The notes under the pieces were generated by a model. That model saw only the letters and a list, made by a program, of their open reading frames with translations, did not search any database and had not been told where the DNA came from. A stretch of 64,000 nt of DNA from Longitalea arenae (lineage in GTDB: Bacteria > Bacteroidota > Bacteroidia > Chitinophagales > Chitinophagaceae). Each line of letters opens with the position of its first letter. The first letter of the stretch is position 1. A program made the position numbers and the translations under genes. Of the stretch, positions 63,874 through 64,000 are shown one piece after another. The DNA lies in contig NZ_JAFFJX010000009.1 in NCBI RefSeq assembly GCF_016924755.1, positions 202,727-266,726 of the forward strand. The letters are read 5' to 3'.

Positions 63874-64000
63874 GTGCGCCCGGCACGGGCGCAAACTCTA
63901 GGGTGGAAGTCCCGAACGCACCTTGATAGTGGGAAGCGTTAACCAAAGGCAAGGGTGTCCTTCGTGAGGGGGAATCTAAAGGAAGCCGGCGGTAAATCTC
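63874..64000 (+). mobile_element. Group II intron, 5' end (cut by window edge)
   Basis: The sequence from GTGCGCCCGGCACGGGCGCA onward matches the conserved start of bacterial group II introns: the GUGCG 5' end, a short GC-rich first stem, AGGGTGGAAGTCCCGAAC, AACCAAAGGCAAGGGTGTCC and GAATCTAAAGGAAGCCGGCG, all hallmarks of domain I. The rest of domain I, any maturase/reverse-transcriptase ORF and domains V-VI would lie beyond the window. It begins four bases after a terminator T run, a site favoured by group IIC introns, but the class cannot be assigned from this part. No direct repeat is expected for such insertions. Confidence 0.85.

Overview
The window looks like chromosomal DNA of a Bacteroidota member, most likely Chitinophagaceae (Niastella/Chitinophaga-like). 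The evidence is four SusC-type receptors (three with a SusD partner in the window), ECF sigma/FecR cassettes, a type IX secretion SprF/PorP protein beside a giant PKD adhesin with a type-B sorting domain, DUF6520 and MauE-like genes, and a TAnnTTTG promoter box ahead of the suf operon. No rRNA, tRNA, integrase, IS transposase or CRISPR array was seen. The only mobile DNA recognised is the first ~127 nt of a group II intron at the right edge.

Layout. 1-4049 (minus): ECF sigma, FecR anti-sigma and an STN-containing SusC cut by the left edge. 4414-6833: an MBL-fold protein, then a short leader ORF with a terminator in front of a MOSC protein, and a small hypothetical. 6889-7080: a long imperfect palindrome with 11-bp phased repeats. 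7177-13392 (minus): PKD/type-B T9SS substrate followed by its SprF-like partner. 13851-15834: two LVIVD-type lipoproteins and a predicted barrel protein, tightly packed. 15839-20204: an FtsX-type permease and its ATPase, divergent from a GDSL esterase, the same arrangement as tesA/ybbA/ybbP in enterobacteria.

20594-26723 is a complete SUF iron-sulfur operon (sufB-C-D-S-E, a DUF59/SufT gene and an Rrf2 regulator with three cysteines), closed by a 17-bp-stem terminator. 26814-28649 (minus) encodes a lipoprotein with a nested Lys/Glu repeat array. 29198-31264 is the least ordinary cluster: a papain-like (C1A) peptidase without a signal peptide, a small protein sharing the peptidase's C-terminal ~64-residue module, and a chagasin-type (I42) cysteine-protease inhibitor with an export signal.

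33238-42618 is a second Sus-type locus with an unusual sigma-FecR-sigma regulator set, then a TlpA-like thioredoxin, an STN-SusC and a SusD. 42692-48083 is a region of small genes: DUF6520, MauE-like, a DNA-binding-only AraC protein next to a 7-bp tandem repeat array, two paralogous HTH/S24-like regulators around a small divergent gene, and a lone response regulator. 48192-53016 (minus) is a SusC/SusD pair with no local sigma/FecR. 53302-56861 holds a DUF1801 protein, a DUF1624-type membrane protein and a PD40/OmpA protein. 57066-63727 is a fourth locus, sigma, FecR, SusC (without STN) and SusD, with heptamer repeats forming the end of fecR and part of the following spacer. All functions are inferred by reading the proteins; no database search was possible.
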